From assembly GCA_050260275.1 (NCBI GenBank), contig JBLNBX010000184.1:1-43145 (forward strand): a DNA stretch of 43,145 nucleotides, in the 5' to 3' direction. The position numbers were made by a program, and so were the translations under genes. Under the pieces are notes generated by a model, which worked only from the letters and a program-made list of their open reading frames with translations, made no database searches and had not been told where the DNA came from. Origin of the DNA: DATMXS01 sp050260275 (lineage in GTDB: Bacteria > Acidobacteriota > Terriglobia > Bryobacterales > Bryobacteraceae). The stretch's first letter is position 1. Every line of letters begins with the position of its first letter. Positions 34,729 through 42,507 of the stretch are shown here, piece by piece.

Positions 34729-35937
34729 TCATCTCGGACGTATTTGCGAAGAACGCACAAGGTCTTGCTCGGGATCATCCGCCGACATGGCTTCGCTGAC
34801 GCCGATCAGTTGCGCCTCGCCGTCACGATAGGCCATCAGGAACAAATCCTTGTCCATCAACTCTCCGGAGGACTCAAATGCGTAAGTGCCGTTCGCGCCC
34901 TCCCACGGCTCCCTGAACCGGATGGCATAGGAGAGATCGAGAGGGTTCGTCGAGCCGGTCATCTCGAACGCAGCAGCCAGAATGTTCAGCGCGTCGTACG
35001 CTTGCGCCGCGTAGACTCCCGGGAGATGGCCGAAGCGCTTGCGGAATTTGGTCACGAAAGCCCGGTTCTCCGGCGTTCCTGAATTCACGTTATACAGGGA
35101 GTAGAACATCACTCCCTCCAGGGCTTCCTCAGGAACCCTGTGCATTTCAGGAAGATCATCGAACGACCCCAGAATCGGAGTGTCCAGCCCCATCGCGCGC
35201 GCCGCCCGGATGAAGGCGGCCCCTTCGGCTTCAATGCCGGCGAATAGGATAAGCTCGGCCTGAACCGCTTTCAGCTCGTCCACCATCTCGCGAAAGTCGA
35301 CCATGCCGCGCACGTAGGACCCCTTGTAGACGGTTTGTGCATCCTTGCTGTCCAGTACGACCTCAAAATGGTAGGCCAGGTCCTCCCCGAAGGGGCTGTC
35401 CTCGAAAACGATCGCTACCTTCCGGTACCCGCGATCCAGGCACATGCGCGCCAGCTTGGGCCCGATGCGAATGCAGGGCAGCACAGTCCGGATCAGGTAC
35501 CGGAAGTCGCGATGGGTCATGTAGGTGTTGTTCGAACCTATGGTGATGTGAAGCAACTGGCTTTCTTCGAAGATCGCAGACGCCCGCACGGCGGAGCTGC
35601 TGTCGTAATACCCTATCGTGGCCACCATGCCGGGCGTGCGGGAGAACTCCAGGGCTATGTCCCGGGTTCTCTCGATGTTGAGATGGTCGTCGCGCCAGAC
35701 CAGGCGAAAGCGCTTGCCGCGTATGCGTCGCGCGTTGATCTCGTCCAGGGCCAGGACTATCCCCTCCTCCATGCCGTCCTTGTTGATCTCGAACGGCCAG
35801 CACACACCGATGAGGATTTCGTCGTCGGATGATCGTTCGGCCGCCCGGGACCTCCATTCGGCGAAATGCCGCAGAGACAGGGATTGCCACATCACAACCG
35901 AGGCCAGCAGCACGCAAAACACGAACAGCTTCCTCAA
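34729..35937 (-). CDS. periplasmic ligand-binding protein (branched-chain amino acid type), membrane-anchored
   Basis: This 402-residue protein has an N-terminal helix (LFVFCVLLASVVMWQSL) without a clear cleavage site or lipobox, then a type I periplasmic-binding fold: DEILIGVCWPFEINKDGMEEG, LALDEINARRIRGKRFRLV, DRGYRKVAIVFEDSPFGEDL, ELILFAGIEAEGAAFIRAAR and VYAAQAYDALNILAAAFE. This resembles Leu/Ile/Val-binding proteins and amide receptors. The TTG at 35937 is accepted as start because GGAAGGAG lies 6 bases upstream and the SPFH gene stops only 3 bases before. No permease or ATPase partner is near, so sensing or delivery to the neighbouring proteins is as likely as import. Confidence 0.87.
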   Translation of the reverse strand: MRKLFVFCVLLASVVMWQSLSLRHFAEWRSRAAERSSDDEILIGVCWPFEINKDGMEEGIVLALDEINARRIRGKRFRLVWRDDHLNIERTRDIALEFSRTPGMVATIGYYDSSSAVRASAIFEESQLLHITIGSNNTYMTHRDFRYLIRTVLPCIRIGPKLARMCLDRGYRKVAIVFEDSPFGEDLAYHFEVVLDSKDAQTVYKGSYVRGMVDFREMVDELKAVQAELILFAGIEAEGAAFIRAARAMGLDTPILGSFDDLPEMHRVPEEALEGVMFYSLYNVNSGTPENRAFVTKFRKRFGHLPGVYAAQAYDALNILAAAFEMTGSTNPLDLSYAIRFREPWEGANGTYAFESSGELMDKDLFLMAYRDGEAQLIGVSEAMSADDPEQDLVRSSQIRPR

Positions 35938-35940
35938 GCG

Positions 35941-36801
35941 CTACTCCTTCCCCAGGATCAGCGGCAACCCGTCTTTGCCCCCGATCACCACGACCTTGGC
36001 GTTCGACGATTTGGCCAGCGCTTCGGTGGCCTGGATGCCCTGCCACTGGAGCAGCATCGGGTTCAGGCTGCGGCTGACGGTTTCGTTGTAGGCCTGTTGA
36101 CCTTTGGCCTCGATCAACTTCCGCTCCGCTTCCTTGGCCGCAACCGCCAGGCGGTAGACGTATTCCCCATCCAACTGTTGCTGGGCCAGTTTGGCCTCGA
36201 TTGCGTCGGCGATGGTCTTGGGAAGCGAAATCCGCTCGATCGGAACCTCGTCGAGGGAAACAAAGCGAGCCTCCAGGCGAACCTTTGAGAGTACGGAAAT
36301 GCGCTCCTGGATAGCCTTTTGCGAGGTGTAAATCTCCTCCGGCTTGTATTGGCCAAAGATGGTCCGGATGACCGAGCGCACCTCGGGCCGAACCACGACG
36401 TTCACGTAGTCCGGACCCACTTTCTGGTGCAGGAGGGGCAACAGATCCGGGTTTGGAAAGTATCTCACCGAGTACTCTACGTGGACCGTCAGCCCGTCCA
36501 CCGTCAGGACGTCGATCGAGTCGCTGATGCGCTGTTTGCGGTTGTTATAGATGTACATCCGGTTGATCGGCAGGATGATGTGCAACCCCTCCCGGTAAAC
36601 CGTATGTACGACCGTGCCGCCCAGCCGCCGCCAAAGCACGCCGAGTTCCCCCGAATGGATCGAGATCACCATTCGGTCGAAGAAGTAGACAAAAAGGAAC
36701 ACGGCGGCGAGGCACACGACAACCACGTATGGCGCCTGCCTCCGCAGGAAAGCAACCAGCCCGCGGCGTTGGCGGCCCAGCCACTCCCGAATTCGTTTCA
36801 T
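35941..36801 (-). CDS. SPFH/band 7 (prohibitin-like) membrane protein
   Basis: This 286-residue protein has a basic start (MKRIREWLGRQRRG), one membrane helix (about 23-42: YVVVVCLAAVFLFVYFFDR), then an SPFH domain: GELGVLWRRLGGTVVHTVYREG, LHIILPINRMYIYNNRKQRIS, VDGLTVHVEYSVRYF and VRPEVRSVIRTIFGQYKPEEI. A helical stretch rich in Lys/Glu/Ala (AAKEAERKLIEAKGQQAYNE) follows. Prohibitin and flotillin relatives form large rings that organise membranes and proteins in them. The ATG overlaps the stop of the ABC exporter gene (ATGA). Its place in a peptide-export cassette suggests a scaffold for the exporter (inference). Confidence 0.9.
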   Translation of the reverse strand: MKRIREWLGRQRRGLVAFLRRQAPYVVVVCLAAVFLFVYFFDRMVISIHSGELGVLWRRLGGTVVHTVYREGLHIILPINRMYIYNNRKQRISDSIDVLTVDGLTVHVEYSVRYFPNPDLLPLLHQKVGPDYVNVVVRPEVRSVIRTIFGQYKPEEIYTSQKAIQERISVLSKVRLEARFVSLDEVPIERISLPKTIADAIEAKLAQQQLDGEYVYRLAVAAKEAERKLIEAKGQQAYNETVSRSLNPMLLQWQGIQATEALAKSSNAKVVVIGGKDGLPLILGKE

Positions 36802-38516
36802 CTCAACACCATTTCTTTGTGCGGCTGCGCCGCTGCTCGCCGTGTTCTGCGTTTACGCGCCGGTTTCGCAAGAGCCTCGTATGCGCCGAGCTTGCCGTAC
36901 TCCATTCGCAACACCCGATCCGCCACGTGGAAGTAGCGGTCGTCATGCGAGATGGCAATCACGGTTTTGCCGGCCTTTTTGAGTTCCGGCAGCATGACCT
37001 CGTAGAAGTAGGCGCGGAACTGCGGATCCTGGTCCGCCGCAACTTCATCAAAGACGTAGATAGGCTTGTCCTCCAGGTAAGCAACCACGAGCGTGAGACG
37101 CTTCCTCTGGCCAGTGGACAGGCTGAGTGTCGAGAAACGCCCGTTCCGGAAGGTGGTTTTGCCCGAAATCTGCATGAGTTCCAGAAGCTGCTCGACACGG
37201 GCCGGGTCGATATCGCGCAGGCCGTAGAGCCGGTCAAACAAATGGAAATCGGAAAATACCGCAGCGAACAGATGGCGGTACGATTGAACGTTGCGCGGCG
37301 TCACGGCCGTGCTGTCCACCGAGATACTGCCATGTTCCGGCAGGTAAAGGGCCGTGACCAGCTTCAGGAATGTCGTCTTTCCACTGCCGTTTCCGCCTAC
37401 CAGGAATAGAATCTCGCCGCGCTTGACCACGGCGTCGACTGGGCCGAGGTGGAAGTCCTCGCTGCCGTCTGGAGAACGGTACGAGAAGGCCACGTCCTTC
37501 AGGCGGATCTCCTGGAAGCGATCCAGCCCCTCGATCTCTTCTTCTTCCCCGGAAGCCGAACCGGCCAGAATCTCATCAAGCCTCGCCTCGAGGCGCCGGA
37601 TATTCTCCACCGCCACCTCCACCTGCGAGACCACCGGAATCATCATCACGACGGCGCTGAGCGGGCCGATCATGAACAGTACCGCCGCCACGATCTTCAC
37701 GATGGAAGCGGAGAAGCTTCCCGAGAGCACCGGCAGGACGAAAACGATGGCCCCCACGAGCGCCTGGAAAAATGCTTCGACGAACACCATGCTGTCGGAG
37801 AACCGCAGCATCACCCGCGTTCGCACGTCGCGCACCCGGACCGCGGCTGCGCTGAACTCCTCGAAAACGTCGTCGCTCTTGGGCCGGTTTATCCGCAACT
37901 CCTTGAATCCGCCCAACACGCCGTTCAGAGAGGTAAACAGTTCATCCTCCCGGGTGGAGGCCTCATGCAGTCCCTCCTCCACCGCACGGCGGTCCTTCAG
38001 ATACACGAAGACGCCGCCGGCGATCATGGCGCAGCATAGGATCACCGCGATGGGCGAGACCGCGGCTACGTACAGCATCGTGAAGAGCACCATCACCGCG
38101 GACTGGGCCGCGGCAAACAACGGCCGCGCCGATTGGACAATTACCGCGGTTTCCCGGCTGATGCGAGCGTGGATGTCGGCTTCGCCGATGGATTCCAGTG
38201 AAAACAGATCCGTGCGGCGAAGCTTGTCCGCCAACCTTTCCCGGACACGCCGGATCGCTTCCTCGGAGATGCGGGTGGATTCGTAAAGAACGTACCGCAG
38301 CGAGTAGACGAACAGGGCCAGCGCAAGTCCGAACATCAGGAAATGGCGCCAGTTCGGCCCGGCCTTGCCGATAACGTCGACCGAGGAGTTGATGACCGCC
38401 AGAATGGCTGCGTTGGCGGTGCCGGAAGCCGCCGTCATCAACAGCAGCTTCCGGTCCAGCGAGTGGGTCTCCTGCTGGAGGAACTTCAGTATTCCCAAAC
38501 GGAGTAGAGGCATCAT
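36798..38516 (-). CDS. cyclic-peptide-type ABC exporter (SyrD/PvdE-like), fused membrane and ATPase domains
   Basis: The protein of about 572 residues has six helices in the first 310 residues, then an ATPase domain with Walker A VGGNGSGKTT (about 373-382), signature LSTGQRKR (about 466-473), Walker B PIYVFDEVAADQDP and the switch histidine in AISHDD. The LSTGQ form of the signature, FDEVAADQDP and the soluble loop EDELFTSLNGVLGGFKELRIN are those of the SyrD/PvdE group, which exports nonribosomal peptides or their precursors. The basic C-terminus (RKRRTRRAAA) is unusual. The start is uncertain: ATG 38516 or 38513, or GTG 38531. The upstream NRPS gene supports peptide export. Confidence 0.9.
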   Translation of the reverse strand: MMPLLRLGILKFLQQETHSLDRKLLLMTAASGTANAAILAVINSSVDVIGKAGPNWRHFLMFGLALALFVYSLRYVLYESTRISEEAIRRVRERLADKLRRTDLFSLESIGEADIHARISRETAVIVQSARPLFAAAQSAVMVLFTMLYVAAVSPIAVILCCAMIAGGVFVYLKDRRAVEEGLHEASTREDELFTSLNGVLGGFKELRINRPKSDDVFEEFSAAAVRVRDVRTRVMLRFSDSMVFVEAFFQALVGAIVFVLPVLSGSFSASIVKIVAAVLFMIGPLSAVVMMIPVVSQVEVAVENIRRLEARLDEILAGSASGEEEEIEGLDRFQEIRLKDVAFSYRSPDGSEDFHLGPVDAVVKRGEILFLVGGNGSGKTTFLKLVTALYLPEHGSISVDSTAVTPRNVQSYRHLFAAVFSDFHLFDRLYGLRDIDPARVEQLLELMQISGKTTFRNGRFSTLSLSTGQRKRLTLVVAYLEDKPIYVFDEVAADQDPQFRAYFYEVMLPELKKAGKTVIAISHDDRYFHVADRVLRMEYGKLGAYEALAKPARKRRTRRAAAQPHKEMVLR

Positions 38517-38561
38517 CTGCAGCTCAAGCACCAGCCAGGAGGCGTTCGCGGCCTAGGTACA

Positions 38562-38726
38562 TCAGCGATGCCGCGGGGCCGCCATGAACAGAAAAAGCAG
38601 GCTCAACACTGGGGTGAAGAGGATTGAAGCAAAAAAGAATCCCCAAAACCCAATCCGCCGCTTTCGTCCGGCGATCCCCGCCACCAGGCACAAGAAAATA
38701 TAGGCGGCCGCGAGTTCCATGCTCAT
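38562..38726 (-). CDS. 54-residue two-helix membrane protein
   Basis: This short frame begins MSMELAAAYIFLCLVAG and ends FLFMAAPRHR. It has two hydrophobic helices separated by the basic-aromatic turn GRKRRIGFWGFFFAS. That turn recurs, in my experience, in small uncharacterised membrane proteins of many bacteria (K/R-IGFWG-x-F), which supports a real gene. It starts 6 bases after the DUF697-like gene and ends about 45 bases before the ABC exporter's ATG, so it fills what would otherwise be a gap in a tight operon. The ATG at 38720 is an alternative. Ribosome sites are weak (AGAAGAG). Function is unknown; a small exporter or SPFH partner is possible. Confidence 0.72.
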   Translation of the reverse strand: MSMELAAAYIFLCLVAGIAGRKRRIGFWGFFFASILFTPVLSLLFLFMAAPRHR

Positions 38727-38732
38727 GCTCTT

Positions 38733-39215
38733 CTACGCAGCGACGTCGGCCTTCCCCTCGGCCTTCATCTGCTCCGCCAGCTTGCATCCCTCCTGGAACT
38801 CGCGTTCGAAGTATTCCTTCACCTTCGAGGCATCGAACGTCAGGAAAGTGCCGCCAGAGGCGAAATGCTGGGTGAACACCCTGCCGAGAGCGTAGGTCGT
38901 CGCTCCGCAGAAGACCACCAGCGAGGGAAGGCCCATGATGGGACCGATCACCGGGATGGACTTCAGGATGCTCCCGAGCGTTCCGCCGGCCAGGCCTTTC
39001 GGCACCAGATAGCCCAGCAGAGAACCGATCAGCGCTTTCCCAACGTTCTCGTTGAACTCGACGCCGTAGATCTTCGAAAGCCTGGCCAGCATCTTAAGCT
39101 GTACGCCTGAGATCGCTACCAGATCTATCAGGGGAACCGGGATGAGACCGGCGCCCATCGACCACCACATGTAGTTCTTTACAGTTCTGCGAGCTTGCTT
39201 CTCTCTTTCGTCCAC
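38733..39215 (-). CDS. DUF697-like small membrane protein
   Basis: This 160-residue protein starts VDEREKQARRTVKNYMWWSM and shows the DUF697 pattern: AGLIPVPLIDLVAISGVQLKML, LARLSKIYGVEF, GKALIGSLLGYLVPKGLAGG and PSLVVFCGATTYALGRVFTQHF, with two or three hydrophobic segments. The C-terminal part (VKEYFEREFQEGCKLAEQM) is soluble and helical. DUF697 domains often sit behind GTPases or stand alone as membrane proteins of unknown role. The GTG at 39215 has AAGGAGA 6 bases upstream. The gene lies 11 bases after the NRPS gene. Confidence 0.85.
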   Translation of the reverse strand: MDEREKQARRTVKNYMWWSMGAGLIPVPLIDLVAISGVQLKMLARLSKIYGVEFNENVGKALIGSLLGYLVPKGLAGGTLGSILKSIPVIGPIMGLPSLVVFCGATTYALGRVFTQHFASGGTFLTFDASKVKEYFEREFQEGCKLAEQMKAEGKADVAA

Positions 39216-39226
39216 TGTTGTTCTCC

Positions 39227-42031
39227 TTACCGGCTGGCCGCGCTGAGTAAGCCGGCTGCGCCGCTTTTCGACAGGTTTCTAACTTCGGCCGGTGCCCGTT
39301 CGCCAAGATAGCTGCGGACGTGCCCCGCCAGTTCGAATACAAAGGGCTTCTGTAACATCTGCCCGTGGGTCCCCCCGATCCAGCGGAGATCCACTCCACC
39401 GGAGGCCAGGGGTCCCCATCCGCTCAGATCGTCGCCCGGAATGCCGGGCGCCGCCCGGGTGGGAATGCGCGGGCGGATGAGCAGGATGCGCCCTTCCAGC
39501 CGGCCGGGAACGTAGCGCACTGCCGCCAGCGCGTTATTCTGGAAAACGCTGAGCAGACGCCGCATTCCGGCCCTATCGGTCTTATCGGGCAGCAGCGACG
39601 ATCCGCGACCGCGCTCGACGAGCAGATCCAGGCGTTGCTCGGGGGTGAGCGGCCGCAGTTCGTCGGCCGTCACTATTCCGATCTCGTCAAACAGATCGGC
39701 CAGATACTCCGACTCGTCCTTGCGCAGCATTTCACGAATCGGATCGGCCACCGCAACAGCGTCGAACAGCAGAACTCCCTCGACGCGCGCGCCGTCCGCC
39801 TCGAGCCGGCGCGCGGCTTCGTAGGCCAGCAGGCCGCCGAAGCTCCACCCGGCAAGGACCAGCGGACCGTTGGCGAGCCTGGCGGGCAGCGCGGCCAGGT
39901 AGGCCGCAACCATCTCCTCAACAGTCCCCAGCAGCGGTTGCTCGTTATCCAGTCCCGCCGCCTGCACCATGTAGACCGGCCACTCCGACCCCAGCGCCTC
40001 GGCAAGCGGCTGGTAGCACAGGACATTGCCGCCAACCGGGTGGAAGCAGACCAGAGGCGTGCGGCTGCCCTCGCTGTGAACCGCGACAACCGGACTCCAG
40101 GCCGCCTGCTTCGCACGGTTTGCCATGCGTTCGGCCAGCTTCGCTACCGTCGGGTAGGCGAACAGGTCCGCCAGCGGGATGCGAACGCCGAAAGTGCGCT
40201 CGATCGCCGACATCAGCCGGACCGCGAGTATGCTGTGCCCGCCGAGCACGAAGAAATCGGCTTCCGCATCCTCGACGCGCACGCCCAGCACCTCGCTCCA
40301 CAAGGCGGCCAGCTTGCGTTCCACCTCGGTTGCGGGCGGACGGCCCCCAGGCCCCCCCTGTACCGGCGCATCCGGGGCCGGCAGCCGCGCCTCGTCCACT
40401 TTGCCACTGGAAGTCAGAGGGATGCTCTCGACGGGGATCAGCCACGAAGGGACCATGAACGATGGCAGCCGCCCATCGAGGTCCGCCTTGCAGGCGGCCG
40501 GGTCAAAGCCAGGCCGTGGAACCACGTAGGCGGCCAGCGCCGGATTTCCGTCGCGGCGCGGATCCACCGCCACCACGGCCGCGCGGCGCACCAGCGGATG
40601 GGACGCCAGGGCTGCCTCGACTTCCGCCAGTTCGATCCTGTTGCCGCGAATTTTGACCTGCCGGTCTTCCCTGCCCAGGAAGCTCAGCAGGTCTTTCCTG
40701 AACCAACGGCCCAGATCGCCGGTGCGAAACCAGCGCTCTCCGTTCGAGTCCGTCACGAAGCGCTCGGCCGTCAGATGGGGAGCGTTGAGATACCCGCGAG
40801 CAACTCCGGCGCCGCCGATATATATCTCACCCGGGACGCCCACTGGCACCGGCCTTCCGGCGCTGTCCAGTATCCGGATTTCGGCTCCATCGATCGGCTT
40901 GCCGATGGGCGGAGGAAGCACCTCGGCCCAGCTAGCCGAGGTCATGATGTGCTGGCAAGCCGCCACGCAGCACTCCGTCGGACCGTAGGCGTTGACAATG
41001 CGCACGTCGCCATGGCCCGGGATGGCGTAGAAGCGGCTCAGCATGCCGGCGTTCACCACCTCGCCGCCCAGAATGAACAGGCGGACCCTCGTGGACGAAC
41101 CGGTTGCCGTCCAGTGATCCACCAGCATGGCGAACAGGCTGGGAGTGGTGTCGCACAGGTCCAACTGGTGCGAGTCAATGAAGGCCGCCAGCCGTGCCGG
41201 GTCGGATCTGGTCTCCTCGGACGGGAAATAGACCTGGTGGCCGTTCAGCAGGGTGGCGAAAACCTGCTTCACCGAGGAGTCGAAGGCGTAGGAGGAGATG
41301 CACGAAACCCGCAGCCCAAACTCGGGCCGGAGCAAGGAGAACAACGTGTTGGCCACATGCTCGGCGAGATTAACCACCGAGCCGTGCTCGACTACAACCC
41401 CCTTCGGCTCGCCCGTACTGCCGCTGGTGAAGATGATGTACGCCGCCTGTCGGGGGCCAACTTCCACCGGCGGTCTGCCCCCCGGCAGGTTGTCGAGAGC
41501 CGTGCGGTCGTGCCGGCGCTTCCGGCAATCCTCCAGCTTCCCGCTGCCGCGGCGGATGACGAGGTCATAGCCGTAGGGCGCCGGATCGAACCCCGGCGCT
41601 TCGATTGCAGAAAACTCGAGATCGAGCGACTCGTCCTGTTCGGCCGCCCAATCCTTAAAGAAGGCGCGGGGAACGAACAGGTCCTCAAGGAACTCGAGCC
41701 TGGTCTGATAGCCCTCCCCGGCATGGTCGCGCGCGAACGCCGCAAGGTCGGCGCGGTAGCGGTCCATCTGCTCCAGATCCCAGATGCTGCCCAGGTAAAG
41801 GGCGCCATCCGGCTTCAGCAGCTTCATGGCCTTCGCGAGAACATCCCGCAGATAGCCGAAGCCGGGGAAGTTTTCGACCAGGCTGTTCAAAATGATGAGG
41901 TCGAACGAAGCCGGCGGGAACAGACCGATATCATGGGCCGCCAGTTGCCGTCCCGACACCTGATCGAGGCCGTGGCGGCGGGCGTAGCTTTCCACGCGCT
42001 CGACGTTGCGGCGGGAGATGTCGCAAGCCAC
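39227..42031 (-). CDS. nonribosomal peptide synthetase, 3' part: methyltransferase, adenylation, carrier, thioesterase
   Basis: About 934 residues of a larger enzyme are present. Residues 1-160 are the later part of a SAM methyltransferase (ASFDLIILNSLVENFPGFGY); its glycine-rich SAM loop is missing. The adenylation domain starts directly at core motif A3 (FTSGSTGEPKG, 201-211), then NAYGPTE (347-353), RTGDL (436-440), IRGNRIELAEVE and the A10 lysine in TSSGKVDE. The carrier site is LGGHS (S600). A type I thioesterase ends it: GWSFGG (S730), D757, H889 in GGTHGQM. A1-A2 and anything before are absent, because the frame breaks off at a junction near 42035-42052. No true start is present; GTG 42031 is nominal. 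Confidence 0.93.
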   Translation of the reverse strand: MACDISRRNVERVESYARRHGLDQVSGRQLAAHDIGLFPPASFDLIILNSLVENFPGFGYLRDVLAKAMKLLKPDGALYLGSIWDLEQMDRYRADLAAFARDHAGEGYQTRLEFLEDLFVPRAFFKDWAAEQDESLDLEFSAIEAPGFDPAPYGYDLVIRRGSGKLEDCRKRRHDRTALDNLPGGRPPVEVGPRQAAYIIFTSGSTGEPKGVVVEHGSVVNLAEHVANTLFSLLRPEFGLRVSCISSYAFDSSVKQVFATLLNGHQVYFPSEETRSDPARLAAFIDSHQLDLCDTTPSLFAMLVDHWTATGSSTRVRLFILGGEVVNAGMLSRFYAIPGHGDVRIVNAYGPTECCVAACQHIMTSASWAEVLPPPIGKPIDGAEIRILDSAGRPVPVGVPGEIYIGGAGVARGYLNAPHLTAERFVTDSNGERWFRTGDLGRWFRKDLLSFLGREDRQVKIRGNRIELAEVEAALASHPLVRRAAVVAVDPRRDGNPALAAYVVPRPGFDPAACKADLDGRLPSFMVPSWLIPVESIPLTSSGKVDEARLPAPDAPVQGGPGGRPPATEVERKLAALWSEVLGVRVEDAEADFFVLGGHSILAVRLMSAIERTFGVRIPLADLFAYPTVAKLAERMANRAKQAAWSPVVAVHSEGSRTPLVCFHPVGGNVLCYQPLAEALGSEWPVYMVQAAGLDNEQPLLGTVEEMVAAYLAALPARLANGPLVLAGWSFGGLLAYEAARRLEADGARVEGVLLFDAVAVADPIREMLRKDESEYLADLFDEIGIVTADELRPLTPEQRLDLLVERGRGSSLLPDKTDRAGMRRLLSVFQNNALAAVRYVPGRLEGRILLIRPRIPTRAAPGIPGDDLSGWGPLASGGVDLRWIGGTHGQMLQKPFVFELAGHVRSYLGERAPAEVRNLSKSGAAGLLSAASR

Positions 42032-42036
42032 GTAGC

Positions 42037-42507
42037 TTGCGGCCAGGGCTGCCCCTGGGGATCTTCGGCGCCTTTCTGGGTACGTTCCTGAGAGGCATCA
42101 TCACCGATGTGTACGTTCAGATCGGCATCATCATGCTGCTGGGCCTCTCGGCGAAGAACGCCATCCTGATCGTCGAGTTCGCGAGGCGAAGGCGACGGGA
42201 GGGTAACGTTTCCCTGATCGAAGCGGCTCTCGCCGGAGCGCGCCTGCGCTTCCGTCCGATCCTGATGACCTCGTTCGCATTCATTCTGGGTGTGGCGCCG
42301 CTCATGTTTGCCGATGGAGCGGGCGCCGCAGCGCGCCGCTCCTTGGGGACGGCGGTGTGCAGTGGCATGCTGGCCGCCACCATTCTAGGGGTGCTGTTCA
42401 TTCCGGCGCTCTTCGTCGCCGTCGAACGCCTGGCAGAACGGTTCCGGAAGGCTGAGGCGCCGCCCGCGGCAGCGGGAACGGTGGCTGTGGGAGAAAACCC
42501 GCTGTGA
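42037..42507 (+). CDS. AcrB/HAE1-type RND permease, C-terminal fragment
   Basis: This 156-residue fragment matches the last sixth of an AcrB-like pump: PLGIFGAFLGTFLRGI, TDVYVQIGIIMLLGLSAKNA, ILIVEFARRRRREG, RLRFRPILMTSFAFILGVAP and TILGVLFIPALFVAVERL. Full AcrB proteins have about 1050 residues, so some 870 are missing. Nothing upstream on this strand codes for them; the sequence turns into the opposite-strand NRPS gene. The nominal TTG 42037 has no ribosome site. It is coupled to the next gene through GTGA. Either a broken gene or one cut by an assembly error. Confidence 0.9.
   Translation: MRPGLPLGIFGAFLGTFLRGIITDVYVQIGIIMLLGLSAKNAILIVEFARRRRREGNVSLIEAALAGARLRFRPILMTSFAFILGVAPLMFADGAGAAARRSLGTAVCSGMLAATILGVLFIPALFVAVERLAERFRKAEAPPAAAGTVAVGENPL

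Noticed and set aside
39365..42091. A 908-codon open frame on the plus strand, opposite the NRPS gene
   Set aside because: It is antisense to a gene with full adenylation, carrier and thioesterase motifs. Its translation has no motif and is rich in Arg, Gln and His, as GC-rich antisense frames are.
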